Of a stretch of 64,000 nucleotides of DNA, positions 34,770-43,701 are shown one piece after another. The stretch lies in the NCBI GenBank assembly GCA_964387945.1, contig CAYLYX010000004.1:1-64000 (forward strand). Direction: 5' to 3'. The stretch's first letter is position 1. Each line of letters opens with the position of its first letter. The notes beneath the pieces are model-generated. The model was not told the origin of the DNA. It ran no database searches and saw only the letters and a list, made by a program, of their open reading frames with translations. The position numbers and the translations under genes were made by a program. The DNA is from Parvicella sp964387945. Lineage in GTDB: Bacteria > Bacteroidota > Bacteroidia > Flavobacteriales_D > Parvicellaceae.

Positions 34770-36665
34770 TTAATCTTTTTGTTTGTCAAACTTACTAAAA
34801 ATGGAGTTGTTACTGATAAATTCCGGTACCAACTCCTTCATTTGCTTTACGATAATTTCGTTGTCCTGCTGGTCGTAGGCCAAAATTAGCTCCTGAACTT
34901 TAGGAGCAACCTGCTCAAATGCATATTCCTTGACCTTTCCAATGAGGATCTTCTCATGATGGGTAGGAATCGTATTTTCTTCGTTGGTCAATAGTTCTTC
35001 ATAGAGTTTTTCTCCAGGTCGTAATCCAGTGATTTTGATCTCAATGTCTTTACCGACTTCAAACCCAGAGAGTTTGATCATTTGCTTGGCGAGGTCAATA
35101 ATCTTAATGCTTCCGCCCATGTCAAAGACATAGATTTCGCCTCCAGAACCCATCGTCCCAGCTTCAAGTACCAACTGACAAGCCTCTGGGATGGTCATAA
35201 AGAATCGCGTGATGCGTTCATCGGTAACGGTTACAGGTCCGCCTTGCTCAATTTGTCGCTTAAAGATGGGGATCACAGAACCATTGCTCCCCAACACATT
35301 TCCAAAGCGAGTAGTGGTAAATTTCGTTTGCGATCGCTGACTCAATGACTGCACGTAGATTTCTGCAACACGCTTGGAGGCTCCCATCACATTGGTTGGG
35401 TTTACCGCCTTGTCAGTTGAAATCATTACGAAGGATTCGCAGTTGAATTCATCACTAAGATCTGCTAAGATTTTTGTTCCTTCTACATTCACCTTAACCG
35501 CTTCGGCTGGGTTCTCTTCCATGAGAGGAACGTGCTTGTATGCGGCTGCATGAAAAACGATTTGAGGGCGATAATGTTCGAATACTTTTTTGATTCTATT
35601 CTTATTGCTTACATCGGCAATAACTATTTCAAATTCAGTATTTTTAGACTCTTTACTTAATTCGTTACTTAATTCATAAGAAGGGGTTTCTGCTTGGTCC
35701 AAAATGATAAGTTTACTAGGGCCATATTTAAGTACTTGACGGGCTATTTCGCTACCAATAGAGCCTGCTCCTCCGGTTACCAAAATAACCTTTTCATGCA
35801 AGTAATTGTAAATCGTGTCAGTGTGTAATTTGATTTCTTTTCTTCCAAGCAAATCCTCAATGTTGACCTTCTTGATGAGTTTTGTATTAAACGTTCCATC
35901 CGACCATTGATGAAGTGGAGGTGTGCTCAACAGATCCAAGTCCAGTTCGAGTGACTTTTGTATGATAGCCCGTTTCTTTTCGGGGTCTGGGTTATTGATG
36001 GCGATGATGAGTGTGTCAATTTCCTTTTTGCCCACCCATTTGTCCAGATGAGCAGGAGGTTTAATGGGAGTTCGCTCTAGGTATTTACCCTGAAGTGACT
36101 TGTTATCATCAATAAAACCAATGATGTTGTAGAGTGTATTTACATCTTGCTCTAGTATTCTCTTGGTTGCCATTCCCATGTCACCGGCACCATAGATAAC
36201 GACACTCTTTGTAGCCCCTCTAGACTTGTTTTGTTCGATGTAGAGCAGTTTGATCGCCACTCGCATGGAAAGCAAGAGCATAAAGGCAAATACAAACTCA
36301 AGGATCATGATAGAGATGGGCAGCATGAAATAACCGTCAAAAAAGAAATATCGTACAGCTGATACGACTCCAAACAACAAGGTGCCTGCCAGCAATGTTA
36401 GGAAAATTCTTTTGGCATCTTGTGTACTGGTGAATCGAATGATACCATAATAGGTTTTTGTTAACAGGAAAGAGCCTACACGCACTACCAGATAAATCAA
36501 AATAGAAGGTTTGAGTACTTCCCATTCGTTTTTAAGCTGGTTAGGTTCAGGTTGCACAAAATCAAAGCGTATGGCATACGCAAGTGCCAGCGCTAAAAGA
36601 CTGAGGAGGATGTCAACACTCAAAATTACCCACCTGGGTGTATTTCCTTTGGGTCGAAGAATCAT
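34770..36665 (-). CDS. Membrane-anchored nucleotide-sugar 4,6-dehydratase (WbpM/CapD/PglF type)
   Basis: 631 residues. Four membrane segments (about 12-140), a Rossmann-type region with YGAGDMGMA (158-166), then the short-chain dehydrogenase domain with VTGGAGSIGSE (296-306) and MISTDKAVNPTNVMGASKR. The catalytic position before the Lys is Met (MxxxK) rather than Tyr, as in the WbpM/PglF/CapD group. These enzymes convert UDP-GlcNAc to UDP-4-keto-6-deoxy sugars for O-antigen, capsule or glycan synthesis. The -7 box is six bases upstream of the ATG. Confidence 0.93.
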   Translation of the reverse strand: MILRPKGNTPRWVILSVDILLSLLALALAYAIRFDFVQPEPNQLKNEWEVLKPSILIYLVVRVGSFLLTKTYYGIIRFTSTQDAKRIFLTLLAGTLLFGVVSAVRYFFFDGYFMLPISIMILEFVFAFMLLLSMRVAIKLLYIEQNKSRGATKSVVIYGAGDMGMATKRILEQDVNTLYNIIGFIDDNKSLQGKYLERTPIKPPAHLDKWVGKKEIDTLIIAINNPDPEKKRAIIQKSLELDLDLLSTPPLHQWSDGTFNTKLIKKVNIEDLLGRKEIKLHTDTIYNYLHEKVILVTGGAGSIGSEIARQVLKYGPSKLIILDQAETPSYELSNELSKESKNTEFEIVIADVSNKNRIKKVFEHYRPQIVFHAAAYKHVPLMEENPAEAVKVNVEGTKILADLSDEFNCESFVMISTDKAVNPTNVMGASKRVAEIYVQSLSQRSQTKFTTTRFGNVLGSNGSVIPIFKRQIEQGGPVTVTDERITRFFMTIPEACQLVLEAGTMGSGGEIYVFDMGGSIKIIDLAKQMIKLSGFEVGKDIEIKITGLRPGEKLYEELLTNEENTIPTHHEKILIGKVKEYAFEQVAPKVQELILAYDQQDNEIIVKQMKELVPEFISNNSIFSKFDKQKD

Positions 36666-36671
36666 GTGCTA

Positions 36672-36679
36672 CAAAAGTA
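36672..36679 (-). promoter_or_regulatory. -7 box of the WbpM/CapD-type gene
   Basis: On the minus strand TACTTTTG lies only six bases before the ATG at 36665. No -33 TTG with normal spacing was seen. If real, the transcript would have almost no leader. Confidence 0.5.
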
Positions 36680-36763
36680 AGACTTGTAATCAATTTTATG
36701 AGTTATATCCATCGATATGTTGATAATATCAAATTGGATTTTTTAGTAAGCATTTTTTTGTTT

Positions 36764-36771
36764 TACTTTTG
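36764..36771 (+). promoter_or_regulatory. -7 box overlapping the GTG start of the glycosyltransferase gene
   Basis: TACTTTTG ends on the G of the GTG at 36771. If this is the promoter, transcription starts inside the annotated frame, and the in-frame TTG at 36792 becomes the more likely start. Confidence 0.45.
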
Positions 36772-37979
36772 TGACTGAGAAAAGGGTAAGATTGAAGAGA
36801 GTTTTATTCATAGCACATCACAGGCTAGACAGATCACCAGGGCAACGTTATCGCTTTGAACAATATTTTGACTGGTTTCGTGAAAACGGCATTGAGTGTG
36901 TTTTGTCCAATTTATTGGATGAGGAAGATGATCGTAACCTTTACAAGCCTAGAAATTATTGGAACAAGTTCAAGATCGCTGTCAAATCGTGGCGTAAAAG
37001 ACGTAATGATTTGAAGCGAATCAACGAGTTTGATTTAGTGGTCATTTATCGTGAAGCGAGAATAACCCGAGGTATCAGTTTTGAAAAGAAGGTGTCCAAA
37101 AAAGGTATTCCTATGCTTTTTGATTTTGACGATGCCATTTGGGTAAAGGATATGTCTGCCGGCAATAAATGGTTGTCCTTTCTTAAGAGTAGTAATAAAA
37201 TTCAAAAAATTCTTCCACTATGTACTCATGTGACTGCTGGAAATGAGTACTTGGCAGATTTTGCGAGCCAGTTCAATAAAAATGTTTCTATTGTTCCTTC
37301 AACCATAGATTGTAACAAGTATGTTCCTGATCATGGGACTTCAGATAAAATCACCATTGGTTGGGTGGGAAGTCATACAACTGTGAAGCACTTTGAGTTG
37401 GTGATCAATGTTTATAAAGACCTACTCAAAACCTTTGGAGATAAGATAGAATTCAAGGTAATTGGAGATCCTCTTTACAAAAATCGAGAGCTTGGGATTG
37501 TAGGAGAGCCTTGGAGCAATGAGCGTGAAGTGGAGTTGTTTAACAGCTTAGATATTGGTGTGATGCCACTAGAAGAAGATGCCTGGACGAAAGGTAAGTG
37601 CGGGATGAAAGGGTTGTTGTACATGTCGGTTGGGAAACCAGCAGTGATGAGCGCAGTTGGAATGAATTGCGATATCATTGATCATGGAAAGAACGGCTAT
37701 GTGCCTGTTGGAGAGGAAGAATGGTTTAAAGTGCTGAGTAACTTGATAACGGACGATGCATTAAGAAATAGAATAGGAGAGGCAGGACGAAAAACAGTAC
37801 AAGAAAAGTATAGTTATCAGGTAGTGAAGCATCAGATGCTGGATATCTACTGCAAATTATTAGCGGTGCAGATTCCCGCTAAATCAGCTGTTGAGTTCAG
37901 AACTTCGAGTACTGCCGCTGCGTCAAACGGTTCTCGAAACAGAAAGGATCTTCCCGTTCCAGAGTTGGTTAGACCGTAA
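36771..37979 (+). CDS. Glycosyltransferase family 4 (GT-B fold)
   Basis: Up to 402 residues from GTG, or 395 from a TTG at 36792 (LKRVLFIAHHRLDRSPGQRYRFEQYF). The C-terminal half has ITIGWVGSHTTVKHF, IGVMPLEEDAWTKGKCGMKGLLYMSVGKPAVMS and a terminal helix, the nucleotide-sugar binding pattern of GT4 enzymes. It is probably involved in surface polysaccharide; the divergent WbpM/CapD-type gene next door supports that. The C-terminal 30 residues are Ser/Arg-rich and unlike the core. Donor and acceptor unknown. Confidence 0.85.
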   Translation: MTEKRVRLKRVLFIAHHRLDRSPGQRYRFEQYFDWFRENGIECVLSNLLDEEDDRNLYKPRNYWNKFKIAVKSWRKRRNDLKRINEFDLVVIYREARITRGISFEKKVSKKGIPMLFDFDDAIWVKDMSAGNKWLSFLKSSNKIQKILPLCTHVTAGNEYLADFASQFNKNVSIVPSTIDCNKYVPDHGTSDKITIGWVGSHTTVKHFELVINVYKDLLKTFGDKIEFKVIGDPLYKNRELGIVGEPWSNEREVELFNSLDIGVMPLEEDAWTKGKCGMKGLLYMSVGKPAVMSAVGMNCDIIDHGKNGYVPVGEEEWFKVLSNLITDDALRNRIGEAGRKTVQEKYSYQVVKHQMLDIYCKLLAVQIPAKSAVEFRTSSTAAASNGSRNRKDLPVPELVRP

Positions 37980-38038
37980 CTAACATCTTTCATTTGAAAC
38001 TATCTTATTTGCCCTTTATTTTGAGTGCATTATTACTG

Positions 38039-38060
38039 TAGATTTGATTAAATTCAAATC
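38039..38060 (+). promoter_or_regulatory. -7-like box and palindrome upstream of the symporter gene
   Basis: TAGATTTG (38039-38046) matches TAnnTTTG. It overlaps the palindrome GATTTGA-N6-TCAAATC (38041-38060), which ends two bases before the ATG. A repressor at this site would block both transcription start and ribosome entry. Confidence 0.4.
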
Positions 38061-38062
38061 AC

Positions 38063-39922
38063 ATGCAGACGCAATTAGCATTCATTGATTACGCCATAAT
38101 CATCGGTTTTTTCATTATCTCCTTACTGATCGGAATTATTGTTAGTAAGCAGTCTGGAAAGAGCTCAGAAGACTTTTTTCTTTCTGGAAGGAATATGCCC
38201 TGGTGGTTGCTAGGTGTTTCTATGGTAGCTACCACTTTTGCTGCTGATACACCTGGGTTGGTAACACAGATTGTTAGAAAAGACGGAGTTTCTGGAAACT
38301 GGGTGTGGTGGTCATTGTTGCTCACGGGAACACTCACAGTGTTTTTTTATGCCCGACTTTGGCGTAAATCAGGTGTTACAACAGATTTGGAATTTTATGA
38401 GATGCGTTACAGTGGTAAATCAGCTGCTTTTCTAAGAGGGTTCAGAGCGGTCTATCTTGGTTTTTTGTTTAATGTGGTGACCATGGCAGGTGTATGTCTT
38501 GCAGGTGCTAAAATAGCAGAGGTGATTTTTGATATTGACCAATGGCAATTCATATTAATTGCAGGAGGTGTTACCGTTATTTATTCAATGCTGGGCGGAC
38601 TGAAAGGAGTATTGATTACGGATTTTTTTCAGTTTATTATGGCGATGGTCGGTTCGATCTGGGCCACATACTATATCGTAAATATGCCGGAAGTGGGAGG
38701 GATGGATAATCTTTTGAGCGGTGTTAGCACAGCATCTAAACAACTGCTTCCATCCATGAGTAACTGGGAAACATTTGTTGCTATTCTGATTGTCCCGCTT
38801 GCGGTACAGTGGTGGAGTATTTGGTATCCGGGAGCAGAACCGGGTGGAGGAGGTTATATCGCTCAACGGATGCTCGCGGCAAAAGATGAAAAACACGCCA
38901 CATTTGCAACGCTGTTTTTTAATTTCGCCCACTATGCATTACGTCCCTGGCCATGGATTTTAATCGGATTGGCATCACTCATTGTTTTTCCAGATTTAGC
39001 ATCGTTAAAAGCATCATTCGGACATGTAGATGAGAGTTTGATTGATCATGACGCTGCCTATTCAGCAATGATTTCGTATTTGCCTGTAGGTCTGATAGGA
39101 TTGGTTCTAGCTTCGTTGATTGCTGCCTTTATGAGCACGATTTCCACGCAGTTAAATTGGGGGTCATCCTATTTGGTCAATGATGTTTACAAACGTTTTG
39201 TCAAGAAAGACGCAAAAGAAAAAGAACTTGTACTTTGGGGAAGAATAAGTACACTGGTCTTAATGATAGCGGCAGGTTTGCTGTCTTTTTACATTAAGAG
39301 TTCTAAGGACTTTTTTGATCTCTTGTTACAAATTGGTGCTGGAACGGGGCTACTGTTCATCTTGCGGTGGTTTTGGAGTCGCATAAATCCCTACAGTGAA
39401 ATTACGGCTATGGCAGTCTCTTTTACGCTAGCAATTGTATTTAAAGTGTATAATGCTCAGGTAGGAGAAGCAGCCGCTTTGTCTGGAACAACTCAGTTAT
39501 TGTTAGGAGTAGGGATCACCACAGTAGCGTGGGTAGTGGTTTCGTTATTGACCCATCCAGTGAAAGAAGAAACATTATTAAAGTTTAACGTTAAGGTGTT
39601 TTCGAATTATCAATTGAGTAATGATGTCTTTTCAAACAGCAGTCCTGCTGCAACTAGCAATGAAGAGATACTTGATGAAGGTCATGCTTCTCCCAAATCA
39701 ACATTTGATATTAATGAGATTAAGGATATCCCAATCAACAAATTTGAGAATTTCAAGTTTAAAATTTTAGGCTTTTTTGCAGCAACTTTGGGAATCTACG
39801 CTGCGTTATTTGCCACAGGATATGCCATTTATGGCGAAACAACCAACTTCCTTTTGGCTACAGGAGTTTTCCTTGCAGCTGCAGCCTTGATCATTGGCTT
39901 TAGAAAGAAGATGTTCGGCTGA
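38063..39922 (+). CDS. Sodium:solute symporter (SSS/SLC5 family)
   Basis: 619 residues with about 13-14 membrane helices. Family features include SGRNMPWWLLGVSMVATTFAADTPG near the N terminus, GGLKGVLITDFFQF and SLIAAFMSTISTQLNWGSSYLVNDVY in helix 8, where Na+ ligands lie. A C-terminal cytoplasmic loop (about residues 500-560) is followed by two more helices. Substrates of the family include sugars, amino acids, iodide and nucleosides; none can be assigned here. The divergently unrelated GT4 gene precedes it; an AraC regulator follows. Confidence 0.92.
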   Translation: MQTQLAFIDYAIIIGFFIISLLIGIIVSKQSGKSSEDFFLSGRNMPWWLLGVSMVATTFAADTPGLVTQIVRKDGVSGNWVWWSLLLTGTLTVFFYARLWRKSGVTTDLEFYEMRYSGKSAAFLRGFRAVYLGFLFNVVTMAGVCLAGAKIAEVIFDIDQWQFILIAGGVTVIYSMLGGLKGVLITDFFQFIMAMVGSIWATYYIVNMPEVGGMDNLLSGVSTASKQLLPSMSNWETFVAILIVPLAVQWWSIWYPGAEPGGGGYIAQRMLAAKDEKHATFATLFFNFAHYALRPWPWILIGLASLIVFPDLASLKASFGHVDESLIDHDAAYSAMISYLPVGLIGLVLASLIAAFMSTISTQLNWGSSYLVNDVYKRFVKKDAKEKELVLWGRISTLVLMIAAGLLSFYIKSSKDFFDLLLQIGAGTGLLFILRWFWSRINPYSEITAMAVSFTLAIVFKVYNAQVGEAAALSGTTQLLLGVGITTVAWVVVSLLTHPVKEETLLKFNVKVFSNYQLSNDVFSNSSPAATSNEEILDEGHASPKSTFDINEIKDIPINKFENFKFKILGFFAATLGIYAALFATGYAIYGETTNFLLATGVFLAAAALIIGFRKKMFG

Positions 39923-39931
39923 TGGGTAAAA

Positions 39932-39960
39932 TGTATACAAACATCTTGAATTTGTATTCA
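39932..39960. promoter_or_regulatory. Candidate AraC-regulator operator 1
   Basis: TGTATACAAA and TTTGTATTCA are inverted, separated by nine bases (CATCTTGAA). It lies upstream of the araC-type gene. A third half-site, TTTGTATCA, follows at 39985-39993 and overlaps the -7 box. A near-identical site with the same nine-base gap precedes the dehydrogenase gene. Confidence 0.65.
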
Positions 39961-39980
39961 AATCCTAAGCGTATATCCGA

Positions 39981-39988
39981 TACATTTG
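39981..39988 (+). promoter_or_regulatory. -7 box of the AraC-type gene
   Basis: TACATTTG lies 16 bases before the ATG at 40005. No -33 TTG at normal distance is present, as expected of a promoter that needs an activator bound at 39932-39960. Confidence 0.55.
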
Positions 39989-40004
39989 TATCAAACAATT
40001 GAAG

Positions 40005-40931
40005 ATGAGCGATTTCATTACAGTAGAGAGTATTACACAAGCGCACGAGATGCTTGAGTTAGAGAAACCCAGACATCCGTTGGTTTCAATTATTCCGCAT
40101 TCAAAGGAGTTGGAAGAACGGTTTAAGTTTCTGTCAGCGTCTGATTATACGGTAGTCAGCAACCTTTACACCGTGATGCTAAAAGGTGGCTGTACGGGTT
40201 CGCTTCGATATGGGAGAAGCTCTTATGATTTCGAAGAAGGAACACTCATTTTTGTTGGTCCCGGACAAGTGATGGAGGTCGAAGAAATGGATGAGGTAGA
40301 GCCTTCTGAAGCCGAAGGTTGGACCTTGATGTTTCATCCGGACTTAATTCGAAAAGCTCCCCTTGGTCAGCACATTGATGACTATTCATTCTTTAGTTAT
40401 GATGTAAACGAAGCGCTTCATTTATCGGATCATGAAAAGAAAAGTATTGGAGAAATTCTGGAGAAGATAAAAGAAGAAATTGCTCAAAACATTGATAAGC
40501 ACAGTCAAAAGCTGATAGTCTCCAATATTGAGTTATTGCTGGATTACTGCACGAGATACTACGATCGTCAGTTTTATACTCGAACCAACCAGAGTAGTGA
40601 TTTTGTGAGTAAGTTTGAGAAATACCTCAAGACCTATTTCAATTCAGATCAACCCTCAGAAAAGGGAATTCCTTCGGTTAAATCATGTGGAGAGTATATG
40701 GGGATGTCTCCCAATTACTTAAGTGATTTACTTAAAAAGGAAACGGGACAGAATGCACAGGAGCATATTCATGGTGTGTTGATTAATCGAGCAAAAACAG
40801 ATTTACTGAGTTCAACAGACTCTGTGAGTCAAATCGCATACGGTTTAGGCTTTGAGTATTCACAGCACTTTAGTAAGCTTTTCAAAAAGAAAACAGGAAT
40901 GACTCCAAAAGCCTACCGAGTTCAACAATGA
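40005..40931 (+). CDS. AraC family transcriptional regulator
   Basis: About 308 residues; the ATG at 40005 is preferred over a TTG two codons upstream. The N-terminal domain (about 1-170) is cupin-like (LRYGRSSYDFEEGTLIFVGPGQVMEV), a ligand or effector domain. The C-terminal two HTH motifs are SCGEYMGMSPNYLSDLLKKETGQ and SVSQIAYGLGFEYSQHFSKLFKKKTGMTPKAYR, typical of AraC. It is flanked by two copies of a palindrome, one upstream of itself and one upstream of the next gene, so self-regulation and activation or repression of the dehydrogenase are likely. Confidence 0.93.
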   Translation: MSDFITVESITQAHEMLELEKPRHPLVSIIPHSKELEERFKFLSASDYTVVSNLYTVMLKGGCTGSLRYGRSSYDFEEGTLIFVGPGQVMEVEEMDEVEPSEAEGWTLMFHPDLIRKAPLGQHIDDYSFFSYDVNEALHLSDHEKKSIGEILEKIKEEIAQNIDKHSQKLIVSNIELLLDYCTRYYDRQFYTRTNQSSDFVSKFEKYLKTYFNSDQPSEKGIPSVKSCGEYMGMSPNYLSDLLKKETGQNAQEHIHGVLINRAKTDLLSSTDSVSQIAYGLGFEYSQHFSKLFKKKTGMTPKAYRVQQ

Positions 40932-40942
40932 ATTCAGGAATA

Positions 40943-40971
40943 AGTGTACAAGCTCGTTGAATTTGTATACA
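40943..40971. promoter_or_regulatory. Candidate AraC-regulator operator 2
   Basis: AGTGTACAAG and TTTGTATACA are inverted with a nine-base gap (CTCGTTGAA), the same geometry as 39932-39960 and with the same TTGAA at the gap's end. It lies 53 bases before the dehydrogenase gene. Confidence 0.65.
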
Positions 40972-41023
40972 TTTTGTTCTTCTGACCCAATTACCTTTTA
41001 TTTATAATTTAAAATAAACGAAA

Positions 41024-42082
41024 ATGGCAACGATTGATAAGACAAAACCCGTAATGGTAACCGGTGCAACAGGATATGTTGCAGGATGGCTAGTAAAGAA
41101 ACTGTTAGAAGAAGGATTTACTGTTCACGCAGCAGTTAGAAATCCAGATAAAAAGGAGAAGGTACACCACTTGGATAAGATAGCAGCCGAGTCAGCCGGA
41201 AGTATTAAGTATTTTAAGTCAGACCTGTTGAAAGAAGGTTCTTACGATGAAGCGATGAAGGATTGCGAGGTTGTTTTTCACACCGCATCACCTTTTATTC
41301 TGGACGTAAAAGACCCACAGAAAGATTTGATTGATCCAGCTGTTAAAGGAACCGAAAATGTTTTAAACTCTGCGAATAGAACGCCTTCTGTAAAAAGGGT
41401 AGTGGTGACCAGCAGTTGTGCGGCTATCTATTCGGATGCAGATGAATGTGCTAAACACCCTAACGGAGAATTGACAGAAGAGATTTGGAATACCACTGCT
41501 ACGTTGGATCATCAGCCTTATTCCCTTTCTAAAACACTGGCTGAGAAAAAGGCTTGGGAAATGGAGAATGCTCAGGACAGATGGAGATTGGTTACGATTA
41601 ATCCTAGTTTTGTGATGGGACCATTTTTGAATCCGGGAGCTACAACATCAGAGAGCTTTAGTATCGTAAAACAAATGGGAGATGGTACGTTTAAAATGGG
41701 TGCTCCAAGAATGGGAATTGGTGTAATTGATGTTCGAGATCTTGCAGATGCACATTTTAGAGCAGGAACTTATCCAGAAGCAAAAGGAAGACATATCATT
41801 AGTGCGCACAATACTGATTTTTATGAAATGGGGTCTGCGTTAGTACCTAAGTTTGGAGATAAATATCCTCTGCCGAAGAAGGTTGCTCCCAAATGGTTGA
41901 TCTGGTTGATTGGACCTATGGTCAATAAAGGAATGACAAGAAAAATGATTACCAAGAACATTGGTCACGTCTGGAAGGCGAATAATTCGAAAAGCGTAAA
42001 CGAACTGGATATGTCCTACCGACCTTTGAAAGAGACGATGGAAGATTCCTTTCAGGTGTTAGTAGACAACAAAATCTTGTGA
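41024..42082 (+). CDS. Extended short-chain dehydrogenase (dihydroflavonol-4-reductase-like)
   Basis: 352 residues. NAD(P)-binding motif TGATGYVAGWLVKKLL near residues 14-28; the AVRNPDK segment after strand 2 favours NADP(H). The catalytic YSLSK (Tyr and Lys) lies near residue 166, with a Ser in VVTSSCAAIYSD. This is the dihydroflavonol-reductase/anthocyanidin-reductase-like group, which reduces ketones or aldehydes of varied substrates. Alone with its AraC regulator and ended by a terminator, it looks like an inducible detoxification or carbonyl-reduction gene (inference). Confidence 0.88.
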   Translation: MATIDKTKPVMVTGATGYVAGWLVKKLLEEGFTVHAAVRNPDKKEKVHHLDKIAAESAGSIKYFKSDLLKEGSYDEAMKDCEVVFHTASPFILDVKDPQKDLIDPAVKGTENVLNSANRTPSVKRVVVTSSCAAIYSDADECAKHPNGELTEEIWNTTATLDHQPYSLSKTLAEKKAWEMENAQDRWRLVTINPSFVMGPFLNPGATTSESFSIVKQMGDGTFKMGAPRMGIGVIDVRDLADAHFRAGTYPEAKGRHIISAHNTDFYEMGSALVPKFGDKYPLPKKVAPKWLIWLIGPMVNKGMTRKMITKNIGHVWKANNSKSVNELDMSYRPLKETMEDSFQVLVDNKIL

Positions 42083-42102
42083 TCTAAATAATAAACTTTA
42101 CG

Positions 42103-42131
42103 AAAAGGAAGGTTACGCCTTCCTTTTTTTA
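42103..42131 (+). terminator. Terminator after the dehydrogenase gene
   Basis: AAGGAAGG pairs with CCTTCCTT around TTACG, followed by a run of T. Confidence 0.9.
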
Positions 42132-42142
42132 TTTTAGCCGAT

Positions 42143-43177
42143 ATGATTACTGAAAAGAGTTTAAGTTTTTCCCGTATTTTGAAGTGGGCTTGGCATCACA
42201 TGGTGTGGCTGCTATTGTTTTCGGCTTCTGTGGCATTCTTTTACCACGAGGGCTACATTAAGTTCGAGCTCCCATGGCTCCCAGTATCTGTAGTGGGTAC
42301 AGCTGTAGCTTTTTACGTGGGTTTTAAGAATAATCAAGCCTACGATCGAATGTGGGAAGCTAGAAAGATTTGGGGCGCCATTGTCAATAGTAGCAGAACG
42401 TGGGGTATGCAGGTAGATAGCTTTGTTTCAAATCAGTTCAGCGAAACACCGGCCTCAGCCGAAGAGCTCAAAATAATCAAAAAAAGGTTGATGTACCGAC
42501 ATATTGGGTGGCTCTATACACTCAGAAGCCAATTACTCATACCCACGGAGTGGGAGCATGTGAATCAGGATAAACACACAAGAAGGTTAGCACTTTACTT
42601 CCAGAATAACTTTGGCGTTGGCTTGGTTGCCGATGAAGTAACAAAGATCGAATTGAAACATTATCTTCCTGAAGATGAATTGCAACGCCTGATTGATCAT
42701 AAGAACTCAGCAACGCAGATAATCAATGAACAATCTAGAGATTTGGCGAAGTTAAGATCAAATGACTTGATCGATGACTTTAGACATATGGAAATGGAAA
42801 AGGTATTGGCAGATTTTTATACGCATCAAGGGAAATGTGAACGGATCAAGAAGTTTCCGCTCCCTCGGCAATACGCGAACATGAGTCGTTATTTTGCAGG
42901 TATTTTCATTGCGATGTTACCTTTTAGCATGATTCCAGAATTACTTAAAATGGGAGAATGGGCTTTTTGGTTGTCCATTCCGATTACTGCTTTAATTGGC
43001 TGGATCTATGTGATGATGGAGGTTGTTGGTGATTATTCCGAAAATCCATTTCAGGGAATGGCAAATGATATTCCTATGTTATCTTTGTGCAGAACAATAG
43101 AAATTGACTTGATGGAAATGCTTGGGGAAACTGAGCTCCCAGAGCCGGTTAAGTCAAAAAATGGTATCCTCATGTAG
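42143..43177 (+). CDS. Bestrophin-family (UPF0187) ion channel
   Basis: 344 residues, four membrane regions. The N-terminal WAWHHMVWLLLFSASVAFFY, the PVSVVGTAVAFYVGFKNNQAYDRMWEARKIWGAIVNSSR segment and a later FPLPRQYANMSRYFAGIFIAMLPF are typical of bacterial bestrophins, which form pentameric channels (some bacterial ones conduct cations). The start follows the terminator of the preceding gene by 12 bases; a small lipoprotein follows. Confidence 0.9.
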   Translation: MITEKSLSFSRILKWAWHHMVWLLLFSASVAFFYHEGYIKFELPWLPVSVVGTAVAFYVGFKNNQAYDRMWEARKIWGAIVNSSRTWGMQVDSFVSNQFSETPASAEELKIIKKRLMYRHIGWLYTLRSQLLIPTEWEHVNQDKHTRRLALYFQNNFGVGLVADEVTKIELKHYLPEDELQRLIDHKNSATQIINEQSRDLAKLRSNDLIDDFRHMEMEKVLADFYTHQGKCERIKKFPLPRQYANMSRYFAGIFIAMLPFSMIPELLKMGEWAFWLSIPITALIGWIYVMMEVVGDYSENPFQGMANDIPMLSLCRTIEIDLMEMLGETELPEPVKSKNGILM

Positions 43178-43211
43178 GTTGCTAAGGTTTGCTCATTTTA
43201 AAATAAATAAT

Positions 43212-43646
43212 ATGAAAAAATTACTTTTTATTTTCTTTAGCTTCGCGCTGGTAGCTTGCGGAAGTGGAGATGAAACCGATTCAGAAAACGGAGGACCAGC
43301 CTATTATATCTCTATTGGAGATAAGGTTGCTGAGACAGATAATGATATGGATCTTGGGTTTATGTCTGATAACATTGAGCAGGTAACTGAATTCACTTTG
43401 AAGGATGTAAAGCTGACGATCAAAAAAATGACAAATGACTTCAAAAGTGACCCAATGTCCATTGAAGGAAAGCAGTACAAAGGATTGGTTGAAAAAGATG
43501 AATCAACGCACTGTACGGTTAGTATCACAAAGGTAACAGAGTTAGAAACAGACGATATGAAAACGGACTACTCGATTGAAGGCACAATCAAAACGATTAA
43601 GGACGAAGGAAAGTTCAAGGTTGAGATGTTTAGAATGAATCATTAA
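43212..43646 (+). CDS. Small lipoprotein
   Basis: The ATG at 43212 gives a lipoprotein signal with Cys at residue 16 (LVACGSGDETDSENGG) and an acidic linker. The longer frame upstream overlaps the bestrophin gene and is unlikely. The mature domain of about 120 residues (LGFMSDNIEQVTEFTLKD...) has one Cys in STHCTVSITKV. Family not recognised. A terminator follows. Confidence 0.78.
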   Translation: MKKLLFIFFSFALVACGSGDETDSENGGPAYYISIGDKVAETDNDMDLGFMSDNIEQVTEFTLKDVKLTIKKMTNDFKSDPMSIEGKQYKGLVEKDESTHCTVSITKVTELETDDMKTDYSIEGTIKTIKDEGKFKVEMFRMNH

Positions 43647-43670
43647 TTGTAGTCCTTAGAATAGATTGAG

Positions 43671-43691
43671 CTCCATTTGGAGTTTTTTTTT
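43671..43691 (+). terminator. Terminator after the bestrophin/lipoprotein pair
   Basis: CTCC-ATTT-GGAG followed by eight T. A short stem but a good T run. Confidence 0.7.
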
Positions 43692-43701
43692 GTATATGAT
43701 A

